Assembly: GCA_910588165.1 (NCBI GenBank)
Contig: CAJUOR010000073.1
Span: 1 to 6,920 of the forward strand
Source of the DNA: an uncultured Thomasclavelia sp.
GTDB taxonomy: Bacteria; Bacillota_I; Bacilli_A; Erysipelotrichales; Coprobacillaceae
DNA: 6,920 bases
Direction: 5' to 3'
The notes beneath the pieces were generated by a model. That model saw nothing but the letters and a program-made list of their open reading frames with translations, was not told where the DNA came from and did not search any database. The translations under genes and the position numbers were made by a program. Each line of letters opens with the position of its first letter. Position 1 is the first letter of the stretch. Below are positions 6,078-6,920 of the stretch, piece by piece.

Positions 6078-6085
6078 TGAGATTC

Positions 6086-6829
6086 ATGGGTCGAGCACAC
6101 GAAGTTCGAAAAGCATCAATGGAAAAAACTGCAAAAGCAAAAGCAAAATTGTACTCTAAATATGGTAAGGAAATCTATTTAGTAGCTAAATCAGGCGGTC
6201 CTGAACCAGAAGGAAACTTAGCTTTAAGAAGCTTGATTGATAAAGCCAAAAAAGCCCAAGTACCTGCTGATGTTATTAAGCGCGCAATTGATAAAGTAAA
6301 AAGCGGCGCAACTGAAAACTATGAAACATTGAAATTTGAAGGTTTTGGTCCGGGCGATTCTACACTGATTGTTGAATGTTTAACAGATAATGTTAATCGT
6401 ACATTAAGCCAAGTACGTCCTGCTTTCACAAAATCTAAAGCTAAGTTAGGTGCAGCCGGATCTGTATCTTACTTATATGATACTATTTCTGTTTTAGTTT
6501 TCAAAGGTTTAGATGAAGAAGCAACATTAGAAGCTTTAATGGAAGGCGAAGTCGATGTCAGAGATTTGGAAGCTTTAGAAGATGGTTCTTTAAAAATTAA
6601 AGGTGAACCACAGGATTTAACAAAAATCCGTGAGGCTCTACAAACTGCCTGTCCTGAAATTGACTTTGACACTGACGAAATTACGACAATCCCTCAAGAG
6701 TACACAACACTTGAAGGCGAAGAAATGGAATTATTTGAACGTTTGATGACATTATTATCAGATTGTGATGATGTTGATACAGTTTACCATAATGTTTCAA
6801 ACTATGACGATGGTTCAGAAGGAGAATAA
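6086..6829 (+). CDS. yebC: YebC2-type YebC/PmpR/TACO1 family protein
   Basis: 247 residues, starting MGRAHEVRKASMEKTAKAKA. The N-terminal helical domain (about 1-75) contains the Lys-rich segment, IYLVAKSGG and the KAKKAQVPADVIKRAIDK block. The family core EGFGPG (85-90), TDNVNRT (100-106) and KLGAAGSV (120-127) follows, with an acidic C-terminal half ending SNYDDGSEGE. The MGRxxEVRK start and K-IYSKYGKEIY-type segment point to the YebC2 branch rather than the MAGHSKW-type YebC1. The family was long annotated as DNA-binding regulators; more recent work on bacterial YebC and mitochondrial TACO1 supports a role in translation, relieving ribosomes stalled on proline-rich stretches. I favour the translation role, by family. 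The length is typical and the gene is intact. It has its own consensus promoter and terminator, so it is a single-gene transcript. Confidence 0.95.
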   Translation: MGRAHEVRKASMEKTAKAKAKLYSKYGKEIYLVAKSGGPEPEGNLALRSLIDKAKKAQVPADVIKRAIDKVKSGATENYETLKFEGFGPGDSTLIVECLTDNVNRTLSQVRPAFTKSKAKLGAAGSVSYLYDTISVLVFKGLDEEATLEALMEGEVDVRDLEALEDGSLKIKGEPQDLTKIREALQTACPEIDFDTDEITTIPQEYTTLEGEEMELFERLMTLLSDCDDVDTVYHNVSNYDDGSEGE

Positions 6830-6837
6830 TTACAGTT

Positions 6838-6864
6838 AAGCACATCATTTCGGTGTGCTTTTTT
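6838..6864 (+). terminator. Intrinsic terminator after yebC
   Basis: A hairpin with arms AAGCACATC (6838-6846) and GGTGTGCTT (6852-6860), nine pairs including one T-G wobble, around a 5-nt loop ATTTC, and a run of six T (6859-6864). It begins 8 nt after the yebC stop codon. Confidence 0.88.
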
Positions 6865-6881
6865 GTACAAATAAAACATAT

Positions 6882-6901
6882 TATGTGAAAAATATGTGAA
6901 A
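6882..6901. repeat. Tandem 9-bp direct repeat TATGTGAAA
   Basis: Two copies of TATGTGAAA (6882-6890 and 6893-6901) separated by AA, an 11-bp period, about one helical turn. It lies between the yebC terminator and the right edge, probably upstream of a gene beyond the window. It could be a protein-binding site; no protein is implied by the sequence. Nothing else is recognised between 6865 and 6920. Confidence 0.35.
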
Positions 6902-6920
6902 TCTACATTTATAGACAAAA

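Noticed and set aside
6469..6672. Minus-strand open frame of 67 codons
   Set aside because: It is a Ser/Lys-rich shadow frame inside the intact yebC gene.

Overview
The window is AT-rich DNA from a low-GC Firmicute. Purine-rich Shine-Dalgarno sites, SigA-type promoters, a Cse60-type sporulation-family protein, a KtrAB potassium system and a YebC2-type protein all fit Bacillota. The style of the YebC and Cse60 proteins suggests Erysipelotrichia or a close relative; that placement is an inference from protein character, not a database match. Nothing resembling phage, insertion sequence, CRISPR, tRNA or rRNA was seen.

Layout. Almost everything is on the minus strand. Read in the direction of transcription: a HI0933/BaiN-type flavoprotein (5951-4794) has its own -10 element. 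Next comes a consensus promoter (4784-4756) and a tightly packed five-gene run: ktrB (channel subunit of a potassium transporter), ktrA (its RCK gating subunit), a short type IV prepilin peptidase, a degenerate DprA-like protein, and a rhomboid intramembrane protease. Gaps in this run are 12, 3 and 29 nt, then a 1-nt TAATG overlap, so it is probably one operon. An extended -10 promoter candidate lies just before the DprA-like gene. Beyond the rhomboid gene, a TTGACA/TGTTAT promoter leads into a 60-residue Cse60-family protein and then a cysteine-rich DUF1540 protein that runs off the left edge. On the plus strand, divergent from the flavoprotein gene, a consensus promoter drives a single yebC2 gene that ends in a clear intrinsic terminator (6838-6864).

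How the genes fit together. KtrB and KtrA form one ion transporter. The prepilin peptidase and DprA-like protein both recall natural transformation (pseudopilin maturation and ssDNA handling). The rhomboid gene is translationally coupled to the DprA-like gene. Whether the last three genes form a working unit is unknown. The DprA-like protein has lost or altered several hallmark DprA motifs, and the peptidase has a very short N-terminal half without the zinc cysteines. This trio is the most unusual part of the window. The remaining genes look ordinary. For five genes (ktrB, baiN, yebC, cse60 and, less critically, the DprA-like gene) the ribosome binding site and promoter positions set the start; in the first four, longer in-frame starts are disfavoured.
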